Positions 51,436 through 62,100 of a stretch of DNA of 64,000 nt are shown in pieces. The position numbers and the translations under genes were made by a program. The first letter of the stretch is position 1. Every line of letters starts with the position of its first letter. The stretch is from Chitinophaga dinghuensis (GTDB lineage Bacteria > Bacteroidota > Bacteroidia > Chitinophagales > Chitinophagaceae), in contig NZ_QLMA01000004.1 in NCBI RefSeq assembly GCF_003259435.1, forward strand, positions 310,001 to 374,000, read 5' to 3'. The notes under the pieces are model-generated. The model had not been told where the DNA came from. It ran no database searches and worked only from the letters and a program-made list of their open reading frames with translations.

Positions 51436-54312
51436 TTAAAATTTACGCATCAACACGAAGTACAGATCATACTGATTATAGTACTGCTGATCCGATATCT
51501 TCGAATTGATCCACGTGCCATATACGCCGAGTGTAGTACGATATTTCAATACCATCTGATAGCCGGCAGCAACACTTCTGGTCAATAAACCTGCCAATTC
51601 TGGATAGTTAATTAACCGGCTGCGATCATCCGGAGACGTTCCCAGTCCGCCAATCAGCGATAAAAAGTTCTGATGTTGCGCATCCGTATAATACCTGGTG
51701 GTCAGATTGAACGCAGTATATGTTTTAGGGCTTTCGCTGATGAAATATGCACGGAAGTTAACCCAGAAATCGCCAAATGGTTTAGCAATGGAAGCCACGG
51801 CGGAATAATTAGTGATACTATCCACTTTAAGATACCTTGCGCCAATTTCAGCTTCAACACTATGCGGGAAGGTATAGAACAATGAATAGGCTGCCCGGTA
51901 ATTCGGGAATACTATATTGTTGGAATACGTAAACAATCCATAACTATAAGCTTTTTTGGAATGCACATAATACAACTCTGCCTCTGCCTGTAATCCGTTT
52001 CCTGTTTGTCTGCCTGCATAATCCAATCTGAAGGCATAGGAACCGCCCCGCTTCATAAACCTTCTATACTCTACGGTAGCAATGTTATACTTATTGGAGG
52101 TATAATCATATGTGGAGTTCAGGTAGTATAAAGCAAACTGATTGCGCATGGTTTTACTATGCAGCAGATCATAATAATCCCTGTTGGCAGCAGTAGGATA
52201 TTTTTTCGCCAGCGTATCAGCGGCGGCCGCTGCTGCGGTATAATCCTTCTTGTTTTCCAGTGTTACCGCACGTTTCAACAGAAAGCTTTCATTGTCCGGA
52301 TAATAGCGCAATGCCTGGTTGGTATATGCCAGTGCGCTATCATAACGTTGCTGACCATTGAGCAGGTTGATGGTGGATTGTAATGCCAGCGAATCCTTGT
52401 TGTTGATGGCTAATACTTTTCCATATGCGGCAATGGCGCTGTCTGGTTGTTGCCTGCGCTGGTAATCTGATCCTGCGGCCATCAGCGCTGTCGTATAGGC
52501 GTTACGGTACTTTACGGTGTATGGATAACGTTCCATCAGTCCGGCACTAATTTGCGCTGCTTCATCGTAACGGCCTGCATCCTGTAAAGCGCCTGCTTTT
52601 TTCAGCAGCAGGTCTTTATCGTTTGGATAATATGCCAACGCTTTATCGGCGTAATAGAGGGCGCTGTCTGTCTGGTTGGTACCGCTCTGCATATTGATCA
52701 TATAATCCAATGCATCGCGGTTATCTGGTTGTACGGCAAGAACTGCCTGCAGTTGTTCTTTTGCCAGATCAAGCTCTTCTGCCTTCATCAGATTGCGCGC
52801 GGTGGTCAGTCGCAGATCCACCAGGGAGCCTTTCAGACTTTCGCTGCCAGGGTGAGTGGCCGACAGTCCTGTCAATATCTTCGCAGCGCCTTCATAATTG
52901 CCCATCGCTTCCAGAATGGTCGCTTTCTTCAGCAGAAAGTTCTCATTGGAAGGGTAGTAGGAGAGCGCTTCGTCAGCGGCTTTCAGGGCCGAGTTATTGT
53001 CCTTGATACGGATATAAGTGTTGATAGTGAGTCCCAGCAGACTCGTGTCTCTCGGACTAAATTTCAAACCTTGTCGGAAAGAGGCTAATGCCAGGTCATA
53101 TTGTTCATCCTGCGCATATTGTTTGCCAGCAGCAGATTCCAGGGTTACCAGCCGGTCCCGCATATCTGCATTGGGAGCGCGCTGATAAAGAATTTCTCCG
53201 ATGGCTGCCGCTGCGCTGTATTTATGATCTGCTTCCAGGATATCCATTTTCATCCCCAGCAAACGGGTGTCATTGGGCGTCCCTTTCAGGCCGCGGTTGA
53301 TCCATGCCAATGCTTCGATGTAAGCGCCTCTGGCCATACTATAACCGATAACTTTATCCAGCGCTTCTCTGTTGCCTGGATTTTTTTCCAGTATGGAAAC
53401 GTATAATGAATAAGGATCGGTTTGAGTATAATACGCCGCCGCTTCCATACGCAGCGGGGTTTCCAGGCTGCGTGCTTTGGCATCGTTCGGATATTTGCGG
53501 TAGATTTCCTGCAGCAAGGTTAAGGCATCTGCATATTGATGCATTTCCTGCAGGATGCCCAGCTTACGCATCAGCAGATCGTAGTTGCCTGGCTGACTGG
53601 CCAGCCCCATATTTACTGATTCCAGTGCAGAGGTAAGGTTACCATTCTGCAATTGAGCGCCTACGTTTGCTTCGCGGGCTTCTTTATTTTTTGGATCGAT
53701 GACCAGTACTTTATCAAAACTCTTGCGCGCCATTTCCGGGTTGCCATTCTTCTGCTGATAATATCCGGTATACAGATAGTGATCAATATAAGCCTGGCGG
53801 GTGGTGGAGTCTTCCGGGAATTTATCCATGACATCTTCAGCGAGTGCATCAGCACGGTATTGTTTGTGTTGCGCATCAAGAATAGTCAGCTTTTTCAGCA
53901 GGAATTCTTTGTTATTGGGAAAGTTCACCAGCGCTTCATCCGCGTAGCATTCTGCTTCCGGATAATGTCCTGTGGTCATTTCGGTATTGATACCGTAATA
54001 GTATGCATCCTTGTATTTTGGATTTTTCTGCAACACCCTACGGACGTATTTCCTGGAAAGATCGTACTGTTTGGTGAGCATGTATAGTCGCGCCAGCAAC
54101 AGTTCTGTGTCAATATAATCCGATTGTGCATCCAGTGCCTTATAGGCGAGTTCAATCGCCTTGTCATAGTGTTGCAGATTAGTTTCCTTCACTGCATCCG
54201 AGTAATACGATTCCGCATTAGTCTTTCGCTGTTTCAATATCTGTCCCTGTGCTTCCATCGCAAAGCATAACAGCACTACCGGAATTACATATTTATAAGA
54301 CATTGTCATCAA
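51436..54312 (-). CDS. TPR protein with C-terminal YaiO-type outer-membrane barrel
   Basis: A 958-residue exported protein. After the signal (cleavage MEAQG region) about 720 residues are tandem TPR repeats in which a unit such as DAQSDYIDTELLLARLYM or ALAYYPNDKDLLLKKAGAL recurs every ~34 residues, at least twelve times. The last ~220 residues are barrel strands (YNIATVEYRRFMKRGGSYAF, AELYYVHSKKAYSYGLFTYS, EAEIGARYLKV, VAAGYQMVLKYRTTLGVYG) ending LYFVLMRKF, matching the YaiO family. TPR plus barrel is the design of BcsC and PgaA, the export pores of cellulose and poly-GlcNAc. Its position beside two GT2 synthases supports an export-pore role. An in-frame ATG at 54303 may be the real start. 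Confidence 0.88.
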   Translation of the reverse strand: MMTMSYKYVIPVVLLCFAMEAQGQILKQRKTNAESYYSDAVKETNLQHYDKAIELAYKALDAQSDYIDTELLLARLYMLTKQYDLSRKYVRRVLQKNPKYKDAYYYGINTEMTTGHYPEAECYADEALVNFPNNKEFLLKKLTILDAQHKQYRADALAEDVMDKFPEDSTTRQAYIDHYLYTGYYQQKNGNPEMARKSFDKVLVIDPKNKEAREANVGAQLQNGNLTSALESVNMGLASQPGNYDLLMRKLGILQEMHQYADALTLLQEIYRKYPNDAKARSLETPLRMEAAAYYTQTDPYSLYVSILEKNPGNREALDKVIGYSMARGAYIEALAWINRGLKGTPNDTRLLGMKMDILEADHKYSAAAAIGEILYQRAPNADMRDRLVTLESAAGKQYAQDEQYDLALASFRQGLKFSPRDTSLLGLTINTYIRIKDNNSALKAADEALSYYPSNENFLLKKATILEAMGNYEGAAKILTGLSATHPGSESLKGSLVDLRLTTARNLMKAEELDLAKEQLQAVLAVQPDNRDALDYMINMQSGTNQTDSALYYADKALAYYPNDKDLLLKKAGALQDAGRYDEAAQISAGLMERYPYTVKYRNAYTTALMAAGSDYQRRQQPDSAIAAYGKVLAINNKDSLALQSTINLLNGQQRYDSALAYTNQALRYYPDNESFLLKRAVTLENKKDYTAAAAAADTLAKKYPTAANRDYYDLLHSKTMRNQFALYYLNSTYDYTSNKYNIATVEYRRFMKRGGSYAFRLDYAGRQTGNGLQAEAELYYVHSKKAYSYGLFTYSNNIVFPNYRAAYSLFYTFPHSVEAEIGARYLKVDSITNYSAVASIAKPFGDFWVNFRAYFISESPKTYTAFNLTTRYYTDAQHQNFLSLIGGLGTSPDDRSRLINYPELAGLLTRSVAAGYQMVLKYRTTLGVYGTWINSKISDQQYYNQYDLYFVLMRKF

Positions 54313-54322
54313 ATTCGTTGTT

Positions 54323-55807
54323 TTAGGTTGTTTGTTTTGGTCTGAAGCCCTGGCGTTGCATATTCCCCCAGCTGGTTTTCTTTCCGATCAGGAAGTAGAA
54401 ATATCCTCTCAAAGCAAAGAAGACAATCAGCGGATGATAGAAAATGGGTTCCAGCAAAGCCATCAGGGACAGTCCTACTACTTCTCTCGCCGTTCGGTAA
54501 TATGGATAGGTGAGCTGATCCCAGCAGATCGCCAAAGTGGTAATCATGATGGAATACAGGTAGATGAATATCAGTAAGATCTTGGCATACTCCCAGTTCA
54601 CCTGGTTAGTGAGAATGAGATAGATGTAAAAGATAATACCGAGTGCCTCCACGATGGGGGCCAGAAATTCAAAGAAGAGACTGTACGGCAGTACAATCAT
54701 GCCCAGTCGTTTATACCGGGGATTGAAAATCAGATTTCTGTGAATGGTCACAATTTCTGCCAGACCGCGGCCCCAGCGGGTACGCTGTCTGCTGAAGATT
54801 TTCATATTCGGTGGCCCCTCTGTCCAGCATTGGGTAGTGGGGATATAGCGAATGGAATATTTCAGTTTATTGTCCAGCATATAACCGCACATACGCGTCA
54901 CGATATCCATGTCTTCTGCGAACGACTGATGATCATATCCGCCGGCTTTAATGGCTACATCTTTATCGAATAATCCTAATCCGCCGGAAACGTTTGGCAC
55001 TGCATTGATCATACTCCAGCCCATTTTACCCAGCACATAGGCACGGATATATTCCATTTCCTGGAACCTGGGCAGGTAGCGGGATGGCGGTCTTTCTCTC
55101 ACCATCACACCTTCGTCTACTTCGCTGGAATTCACAATACGCAGGGTAGCGCCGGAGGCGATAACGCGCATACTATCTTCTTCCACATGAACGAAGCCGC
55201 ATTCAGGGCAGGGCTCGCCTACTTCTTTTGTTTGCTGCTGTTGTTCCGCCATGAATGGGTGAATCATACGCAGCAGCGTATCTTTCTCCAGGATACAATC
55301 CACGTCTGTACAGAGGAAGTAAGGGAAAGCGGCGGCATTGATACCTGCATTGGAGGCATCGGCTTTACTTTTCCCGTTCACTTTATCAATCACCAACAGC
55401 TTTTCATAGGCGATATTGGTGGATTTGAATATCCTTTTCACCGGGCGGGTGATAATTCTTTCATTATAGGCGAATTCAACTTCTACCAGTTGAAATTCAT
55501 GGATGAGTTTTTCCAGTGTATCATCCGTACTGCCATCGTTGACGATGATTACTTCAAACTTGGTATAGTTGAGTGTCAGCAGGGAACGAACATTGGAGAT
55601 GATAGTAACGCCTTCATTGAAAGCGGGTGCGATTACGGATATACCAGGTGTAAGTGGCGAATCCAGCAGCAGGGAGTAGTCGGTGAAGCGGCTGCGCTTC
55701 TTGAACAGCCGTACGCCGATATTACTCAGGATCGCAAGTACTGCGTATACGAGTATCATGGCAAGGCCATATACGAAAACGATATTTTGAAAAATTACTC
55801 CGACCAT
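54323..55807 (-). CDS. Processive family 2 glycosyltransferase with a CPxCG insertion
   Basis: Inner-membrane polysaccharide synthase of the PgaC/BcsA type, 494 residues. One N-terminal helix (VYGLAMILVYAVLAIL), the GT-A domain with APAFNEGVTII, VNDGSTDDTLE, CTDVDC and the SFAEDMDIVTRM acid, the processivity motif RQRTRWGRG, then four C-terminal helices. Unlike its neighbour it carries an extra ~25 residues near 190-210 (EVGEPCPECGFVHVEEDS), a CPxCG knuckle of the sort that binds zinc, inserted between two conserved strands. It is 17 bases after the first GT2 gene. Substrate unknown; UDP-GlcNAc is one option given the resemblance to PgaC. Confidence 0.92.
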   Translation of the reverse strand: MVGVIFQNIVFVYGLAMILVYAVLAILSNIGVRLFKKRSRFTDYSLLLDSPLTPGISVIAPAFNEGVTIISNVRSLLTLNYTKFEVIIVNDGSTDDTLEKLIHEFQLVEVEFAYNERIITRPVKRIFKSTNIAYEKLLVIDKVNGKSKADASNAGINAAAFPYFLCTDVDCILEKDTLLRMIHPFMAEQQQQTKEVGEPCPECGFVHVEEDSMRVIASGATLRIVNSSEVDEGVMVRERPPSRYLPRFQEMEYIRAYVLGKMGWSMINAVPNVSGGLGLFDKDVAIKAGGYDHQSFAEDMDIVTRMCGYMLDNKLKYSIRYIPTTQCWTEGPPNMKIFSRQRTRWGRGLAEIVTIHRNLIFNPRYKRLGMIVLPYSLFFEFLAPIVEALGIIFYIYLILTNQVNWEYAKILLIFIYLYSIMITTLAICWDQLTYPYYRTAREVVGLSLMALLEPIFYHPLIVFFALRGYFYFLIGKKTSWGNMQRQGFRPKQTT

Positions 55808-55824
55808 TGTTTAATATTTGGTAA

Positions 55825-57264
55825 TTAGACCTTGGCTGCCGCCTTCTTAAAGCCCTGACGTTGCATATTTCCCCAGGTACTACGTTTTCCGGTTAGATAG
55901 TAAAAATAACCGCGTAAGGAAAAGATAGTAATCAGCGGATGATACAACAGGAACTCCAGGAAAGGCATCAGGCATAAGGACAATACTTCTCTGACTGTTT
56001 TATAGTAGCGGAAACTCAACTGATCCCATAAGATGGCCAATGTAGAAATCATCACCGCGTACGTATACACGAAGATGAGCAACATGATGGCATATGGCCA
56101 GTTGATATAACCGGAAACGGCCAGGATAATATATACGATGATCCCTGAGATTTCTATTAGTGGCGCTAGTAACTCAAAGAAGAAATTATAGGGAAATACA
56201 ATCATGCCGAAACGGCCATAGCGCGGACGCAGAAATACCCGGAAATGCGAACGGATAAGCTGTGCAAGTCCTCGTGCCCAGCGGGTTCGCTGTCTGCCAA
56301 AGATTTGCAGGGTAGCAGGTCCTTCCGTCCAGCAAAGCGTACGGGGAATATAGCGTACGGCGTAATCGATTCTGTTGTCTTTACAGAAAATAGCCATCCT
56401 CGTCAGCAACTCCATGTCTTCTCCAAACGAACTGTGATCGTAACCGCCGCATTTGATGGCAATCTCTTTGTCAAAGAGTCCGAGTCCACCAGAAACATTG
56501 GGTACGCAGTTCAGATAGCTCCATCCCATTTTACCCAACACAAAAGAGCGGATATATTCCACTTCCTGGAAGCGGGGGAGGAGTTTTTTGGGCGGGCGCA
56601 TACGCGTCATAACGCCTTCATCGAACTCGCTGGAGTTGGCAATACGGAGGGTAGCGCCAATGGCGATCAGTCTTTTCTTTCCTTCCTGGAGGATGGGTTT
56701 GATCAGCTCCAGCAGGGTATCCTTATGCAGTACGCAATCTACGTCTGTGCAAAGGAAGTAATTGAAGGAAGCGATGTTAATGCCTGCATTGGTGGCGTCT
56801 GCCTTACTCTTACCATTCACTTTATCGATCACCACAAGGTTGGAGTAGGCGAGATCCCGGGATTTGAAAATCTGTCGTACTGGCTGGGTCCTGATTTTTT
56901 CATTATAGGCAAAATCTACTGCCACCATATCAAATTCCTGGATCAGTTGTTCCAGGGTATTATCGGTACTACCATCGTTGATGATAACGATTTCGAAGCG
57001 GGGATAATTGATAGTGAGGAGAGACCTGACATTGGCGATAATGGTCAGCCCTTCATTAAATGCGGGCGCCAGGATGGTAATACCGGGCGCCAGCTGTGAG
57101 CCGGCCAGTGCATCCAGTTGTTGCTGGGAGGTACGGCTCAGGTATTTCCGGATGGCCACCAATGAAAGAATGGCCAACAGGGCGTATACGAGAATTAACA
57201 CCAACCCATATACGAAGATAGTAGACTCATAGAACCTAAGTATCGCGTCTGTGATGGTATTCAT
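55825..57264 (-). CDS. Processive family 2 glycosyltransferase
   Basis: First of two paired synthases, 479 residues. Same design as the next gene: N-terminal helix (YGLVLILVYALLAILSLVAI), APAFNEGLTII, INDGSTDNTLE, CTDVDC near residue 175, SFGEDMELLTRM, the QRTRW processivity motif near residue 325, and four C-terminal helices. No knuckle insertion. Its ATG shares one base with the HEAT protein stop (TAATG), so translation is coupled. Two different GT2 synthases in one operon suggest either a heteropolymer, two products, or a heterodimer. Membrane topology follows cellulose and poly-GlcNAc synthases. Confidence 0.92.
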   Translation of the reverse strand: MNTITDAILRFYESTIFVYGLVLILVYALLAILSLVAIRKYLSRTSQQQLDALAGSQLAPGITILAPAFNEGLTIIANVRSLLTINYPRFEIVIINDGSTDNTLEQLIQEFDMVAVDFAYNEKIRTQPVRQIFKSRDLAYSNLVVIDKVNGKSKADATNAGINIASFNYFLCTDVDCVLHKDTLLELIKPILQEGKKRLIAIGATLRIANSSEFDEGVMTRMRPPKKLLPRFQEVEYIRSFVLGKMGWSYLNCVPNVSGGLGLFDKEIAIKCGGYDHSSFGEDMELLTRMAIFCKDNRIDYAVRYIPRTLCWTEGPATLQIFGRQRTRWARGLAQLIRSHFRVFLRPRYGRFGMIVFPYNFFFELLAPLIEISGIIVYIILAVSGYINWPYAIMLLIFVYTYAVMISTLAILWDQLSFRYYKTVREVLSLCLMPFLEFLLYHPLITIFSLRGYFYYLTGKRSTWGNMQRQGFKKAAAKV

Positions 57265-58415
57265 TAATACTTGATTAGGGGGTTCATACAGTGTTTAAGA
57301 ATGAGGAGATCCTGGCCGGTTGTTGTGGCCAGCAGTTCCTCCATTACTTCACGGGCTCTTCCGCTGTTGCGGGCAATAGAACGGGCCGCCGCCTTACGCA
57401 AATCAAATTCTGTTGCATGCGTGAATTCATTGCGCAGGAAGTCCACATATTTTCCGCTATTGGTACGACCCAATGCTTTCAAGATTTCGACCTGACAAAA
57501 CATGGGTTGCGTATTATACAGTTGAACGAGTTTATCTTCCGCTTCTTTCACTCTCAGTTTACCTAATGCGTTAATCGCATCTCCACGCAGATAGTGATCC
57601 CTGTTGTCCAGCAGTTTGATAATAGCCGGAACAGCGGCAATCTGGTTGTAATGTACTACCAGCTTCAAACAGAAAGCGATGACGCTCTTGTTGGTGGAGT
57701 AGGTAATCCATCTGGCGAAGTTCGGAATGGCAATGTCCTCTGTGGTAGTGATAATACGAAAGAGTTCCACCTGGTCCCAAGGGAGCAGAGGATCTGTTAC
57801 CGAATCAAAGAATTTGAATGGCTCGTTTTTACTGAGTTTGATGTAGGCTTGTCTGGCAGCGGCTCTCAACTCCCGGTTACGGCTATTGGCCAATGGTAAT
57901 AAGGTTACGTCGGAAATAGGGAGTTCCAGACTAACATACTCCGAAAGGGCGCGTACCTTGTTATCCCATCTGGGCGATTTCAATCTGCGTGCCGCATCCT
58001 TGTCCAAATCCAGTTGCAAATAGAGATTGCGGAGCAATGCGCCAGCGTTCCCTTTCACATTACTGCGGAAGTGAATAATACGCTCTGTCATCGCCACTCT
58101 TGCCCAGCGTTTTTGCAGGGGCAACGATTCAAACGGCGCTAACGGAAGATCAATTTTCGATGGATGCACATCCTGAGGAATATCAGGATTGGCCAGTATT
58201 TCATTGATCAGCAGATCATCTATCTTAGGCAACAGCTTTTGCAGCTGCTTGGTCCTTCTGTATGAGCGGTATCGGGAACGTAGTATGACCAGGTATGCAA
58301 TCACTGTAGCAGAGACTGCAATTACGATAAACACCATGGCTATTTGAATAGCCAGTGGCGCGTTAAAATAAAAGTACCTGATCTCCTGCCAGATGTCGGA
58401 AAAAGTTGTGTTCAA
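57264..58415 (-). CDS. Membrane-anchored HEAT-repeat protein
   Basis: A 383-residue protein with one membrane helix near residues 17-42 (APLAIQIAMVFIVIAVSATV, IAYLVILRS), then cytoplasmic HEAT-like helical pairs: VRALSEYVSLELPISDVTLL, NRELRAAARQAYIKLS, NRDHYLRGDAINALGKL, REAEDKLVQL-like segments and FDLRKAAARSIARNSGRAREV. HEAT proteins of this design are regular neighbours of paired GT2 and YaiO genes in Bacteroidota and probably scaffold the synthases. It is 10 bases after the response-regulator gene. No catalytic motif. Confidence 0.8.
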   Translation of the reverse strand: MNTTFSDIWQEIRYFYFNAPLAIQIAMVFIVIAVSATVIAYLVILRSRYRSYRRTKQLQKLLPKIDDLLINEILANPDIPQDVHPSKIDLPLAPFESLPLQKRWARVAMTERIIHFRSNVKGNAGALLRNLYLQLDLDKDAARRLKSPRWDNKVRALSEYVSLELPISDVTLLPLANSRNRELRAAARQAYIKLSKNEPFKFFDSVTDPLLPWDQVELFRIITTTEDIAIPNFARWITYSTNKSVIAFCLKLVVHYNQIAAVPAIIKLLDNRDHYLRGDAINALGKLRVKEAEDKLVQLYNTQPMFCQVEILKALGRTNSGKYVDFLRNEFTHATEFDLRKAAARSIARNSGRAREVMEELLATTTGQDLLILKHCMNPLIKY

Positions 58416-58425
58416 TGTTCTGAAT

Positions 58426-58800
58426 TTATCTCTTCATTAATAGACGCTTTACGCGAATTATCAGTTCTGCAGGAATGATCGGCTTCTTGAGAAAGTCGTC
58501 CACACCCAGCTTAAAGCCTTCCATAATCATATCTTCATTGCCTGCATTCGACACAATGATTACTGGAATTGGCTTTTCACGATCATGGCTTTTTACTTTG
58601 CTCAAGATCTCAAATCCATTCGCGTAGGGCATCATGATATCCGTAATGATCAGATCATACTGGTAGTTGTTCGCTTCCAGTTTCTGCATGGCTTCCTTAC
58701 CGTTCACAGCAATGTCCACCTGGTATTCAGGTTCAGGCAAGATGCGGGAAATAATCTTTGGCATTACCTCATCATCCTCTACTAACAAAATTTTACTCAT
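58426..58800 (-). CDS. Single-domain response regulator
   Basis: A 124-residue receiver domain with no output domain. The start at 58800 (MSKILLVEDDEVM) is chosen since upstream in-frame codons lie in the A/T-rich leader and are not conserved. Conserved residues are Asp9 and Asp10 in VEDDE, phosphorylation site Asp54 (IITDIMMP), Ser84 and Lys106 (FLKKPI). It begins the polysaccharide-type operon and faces the hybrid kinase gene across a 356-base gap, so it is likely the target of that kinase or of the CheR/CheB-linked module. It may act through the HEAT scaffold, an inference from order. Confidence 0.88.
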   Translation of the reverse strand: MSKILLVEDDEVMPKIISRILPEPEYQVDIAVNGKEAMQKLEANNYQYDLIITDIMMPYANGFEILSKVKSHDREKPIPVIIVSNAGNEDMIMEGFKLGVDDFLKKPIIPAELIIRVKRLLMKR

Positions 58801-59156
58801 TGTGGCTTTTTTAACCGGAGATAACAAACGATATATATGCTTGTTCACTTCCGGTAGTTTCAGAATCGGATTAATATTCGGCAGGTACTTTCAGGGATAG
58901 TATGAAAACTAAAATTGGTTGTTTCAAAAGAGAAATGATAAAACTTATTATTTGTATATATGTTAGTATATACGATCAAGAGCTGACCAGCGTTTCACTG
59001 ACAAACCGCTTTTTTCCAGGGAAGAGTTAAATACACATGGTATATCCGTTGAATATGAGCAACTTTTGATATTTTAATCGAAATTATAGAATATTCCTGA
59101 ATTGCCTATCTTTCTACTCGGAAATAATTCATTTTTATATATCGAAGATAGTTAAT
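58801..59156. promoter_or_regulatory. Divergent regulatory gap between polysaccharide and signalling operons
   Basis: A/T-rich, non-coding, 356 bases. It contains the inverted repeat GTATATA-TGTTAG-TATATAC (58954-58973) and, on the + strand, TATCTTTC at 59107-59114 as a possible -7 element of the kinase gene; no convincing -33 element was found. Both operons must be controlled from here. Confidence 0.5.
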
Positions 59157-62100
59157 ATGAAGATCTCACTGGTAAATAGGTTGTACATCGGTTTCGCGCT
59201 GGTAGTGATTTTGGTGGTCCTCGGCGGATATCTCACGCTGAGATCCTTCCAGCAACAGAAGGCGGAATCCCGTTGGGTACAACATACCTACAAAGTGCTG
59301 AATCAACTGGAACGTGTGAACCGCCTGGTGCTCGACATGGCGGCTGCCCGTCGTGGCTTCAGAGGTACTTTCGAGAGAAGATTTCTTCAGCCCTACGAAG
59401 TAGACCTTCCCAAAATAGGCCCTGCCATTACCGTTCTTCGTACCCTCGTTTCCGATAACGCCCACGAAGAACGTTTAGTAGATACCCTGGAAAACAATAT
59501 CAATGAAGTGCTCAGTTTCTGGAATACCAATGATCATCGTATCTGGAAACAGACCTTCGAAGAAAATGCACATATAACAGATCAGGAAGTAGGCCTGCTG
59601 AATGATATCCGCTCCATTATCATCGTGATACGCAATGAGGAACAACGACTACTCATCGCCCGCGAAGCGGAAAATGAAAGCTCGGCAGCCAGGTCAAAGA
59701 GCATCCTCATTTGGAATAACATATTTATCCTCGCCGTCGGTTTTGTATTGATAATCATCACTTACCGGGAGTTCAAAAGAAGGCTGCTGGTACAGCAATC
59801 CTTAAACCATAAGCTGGACGAGGTCGTGGAACTCAATAATCAGGCCAACCAACGTAACTGGAAACTGGTAGGATTAGATCAACTCAACTCCAGCCTGCAG
59901 GGAATCATCGATGTAAAGCAGCTGGCCGAGAAGTGCCTGAGAGAATTAGTAACGTACGGACAATTCGCTGCCGGGGCATTTTATACACTGGATGAGAAAA
60001 ATCATCAACTACGTTTAGCCGCTGCCGTTGCTATGCCCGCTAATACGCCCACCAGTCTCGCCATTGGAGAAGGACTGTTAGGACAAACAGCACTGGAGAA
60101 AGAAATTCGCATCTACTCCGATCTGCCGGAAGATTACTGGAAGATTAAATCTGCTGCCGGCTATGGAAACCCTAAGCAACTGTTATTGATTCCGCTTCGG
60201 ATGGACAGCGAACTAACCGGTATCATTGAACTGGCTTCTTTCAAAGAGGTAGCCACCGTACAGCTGGAATTACTGCAAACGCAGTCCAGCGACATCGCTG
60301 TGGCGCTGAACGCTGCCATGAGCAGGGAAAAAGTATTGGAGCTGCTGCAACAAGTACAGGAACAAAGAGAGGTCTTGTTGAACCAACAGGAAGAATTGCG
60401 TCAGTCCAATGATGAATTGAGTCGCCAATCAGAAGTACTCCAGGCATCCGAAGAAGAATTACGCGTACAAGAAGAGGAACTGCGGCAAGTGAATGCGGAA
60501 ATGCTGGTGAAAAATAAAGCCCTGGAAATGGCCAGAGAAGCCCTTTCCGTAAAAGCTGCTGAACTGGAAGCCAGCAGTCGATATAAATCTGATTTCCTCG
60601 CCAACATGTCGCATGAACTGAGAACGCCCCTGAACAGCGTGCTCATTCTTGCGAAAATGCTGGAAGAAAATAAAGACCAGAACCTGACCCGCCGCCAGAT
60701 TGAATATGCCGGTATCATCCATAAATCAGGCTCGGATCTGCTACGCCTGATCAATGATATCCTGGACCTTTCCAAAATCGAAGCAGGGAAAGTGGATCTT
60801 CATATTGAAAATGCGTCGGTAGCTAGTATACAACAGGATGTATATGATCTGTTCCATATCGTAGCGCAACAGAAAAATATCCGCTTCATTGAAAAGATAG
60901 GCCTGGATGTGCCAGCCTTCATTCATACAGATCGCCAGCGCCTGGAACAAGTTATCCGTAACCTGCTGTCCAACGCATTTAAATTTACCCCGGAGAAAGG
61001 GACCGTCAGTATCATCTGGGAAATGGAGGGCGATCAAATTCGTGTAACCGTTGCCGATAGTGGCCTGGGAATTCCGGAGGATAAACAACAATTGATATTC
61101 GAAGCCTTCCAGCAAGCTGATGGCTCTACCAGCCGCCGCTTCGGCGGTACCGGGCTTGGACTGTCTATCTCCCGCCAGATTATGTTGCTCCTTCAGGGAC
61201 AAATTCTCCTGGATAGCAGTTCAGACGAAGGCAGTAGCTTCTCTATTATTTTCCCTGCAAATATCGATACGTCTGTAGCCGCCCGTAAAGCGCTCAGAAA
61301 TATAAACGCCATCACTGCTCCTGTATTGTCGCCTGTTACACCGGAAGACGATCGTGGTAATATCTCCGGAAAAGATAAACTGATCCTCATTATTGAAGAT
61401 GAAACCTGGTTTGCAGATACGCTCCGCGATGTAGCCAGAAGAAAAGGATTCAAAACAATACTTGCCCACAACGGCCAGGATGGACTTACATTGGCAAGGC
61501 AATATAAACCGGTGGCTATCATACTGGATATGAACCTCCCGGTAATTGATGGCGAAAGCATTCTCAAAATCATCCGTAGCACAGATGAACTTAAAGAAAC
61601 GCTGGTGCATGTCGTCTCCGCAGCTGAAATTTCTGCTAATACAGCCAGTAACATCAACGGCTATACGCAGAAGCCGCTGCAACAACCGGATCTGGACCAG
61701 ATATTCCTGGATATCGGCCAACAGCTGCATTCCCGGCTGAAAAAAGTATTGCTGATTGCCGCAGGTCCGTTGGCGCAAGATCCGGAAATCCGTTTCAAAA
61801 CGGAACAACGAAATATGGAAACCTGGTATGATCAGGTGGCTTCCATCGCAGATGCAAAAGAATACCTTGCCGCCAGCAATTACGATGGCGTTATCATAGA
61901 ACTGGGCCACGATATGGAACTTGCCATGGGCAATCTGCAACAACTGGCAACATTAACAGCCGGTAGTTCCACACCCATCATTGCTTATCTGGACAAAGAC
62001 ATCAGTATGGCGGAAGAAGCGCAATTGAAAAAATATGCGGCTGCTATTGTCAGAAGTTCCGCTTTGGCCACAGACCGACTCCTGGATGAGCTGGAACTCT

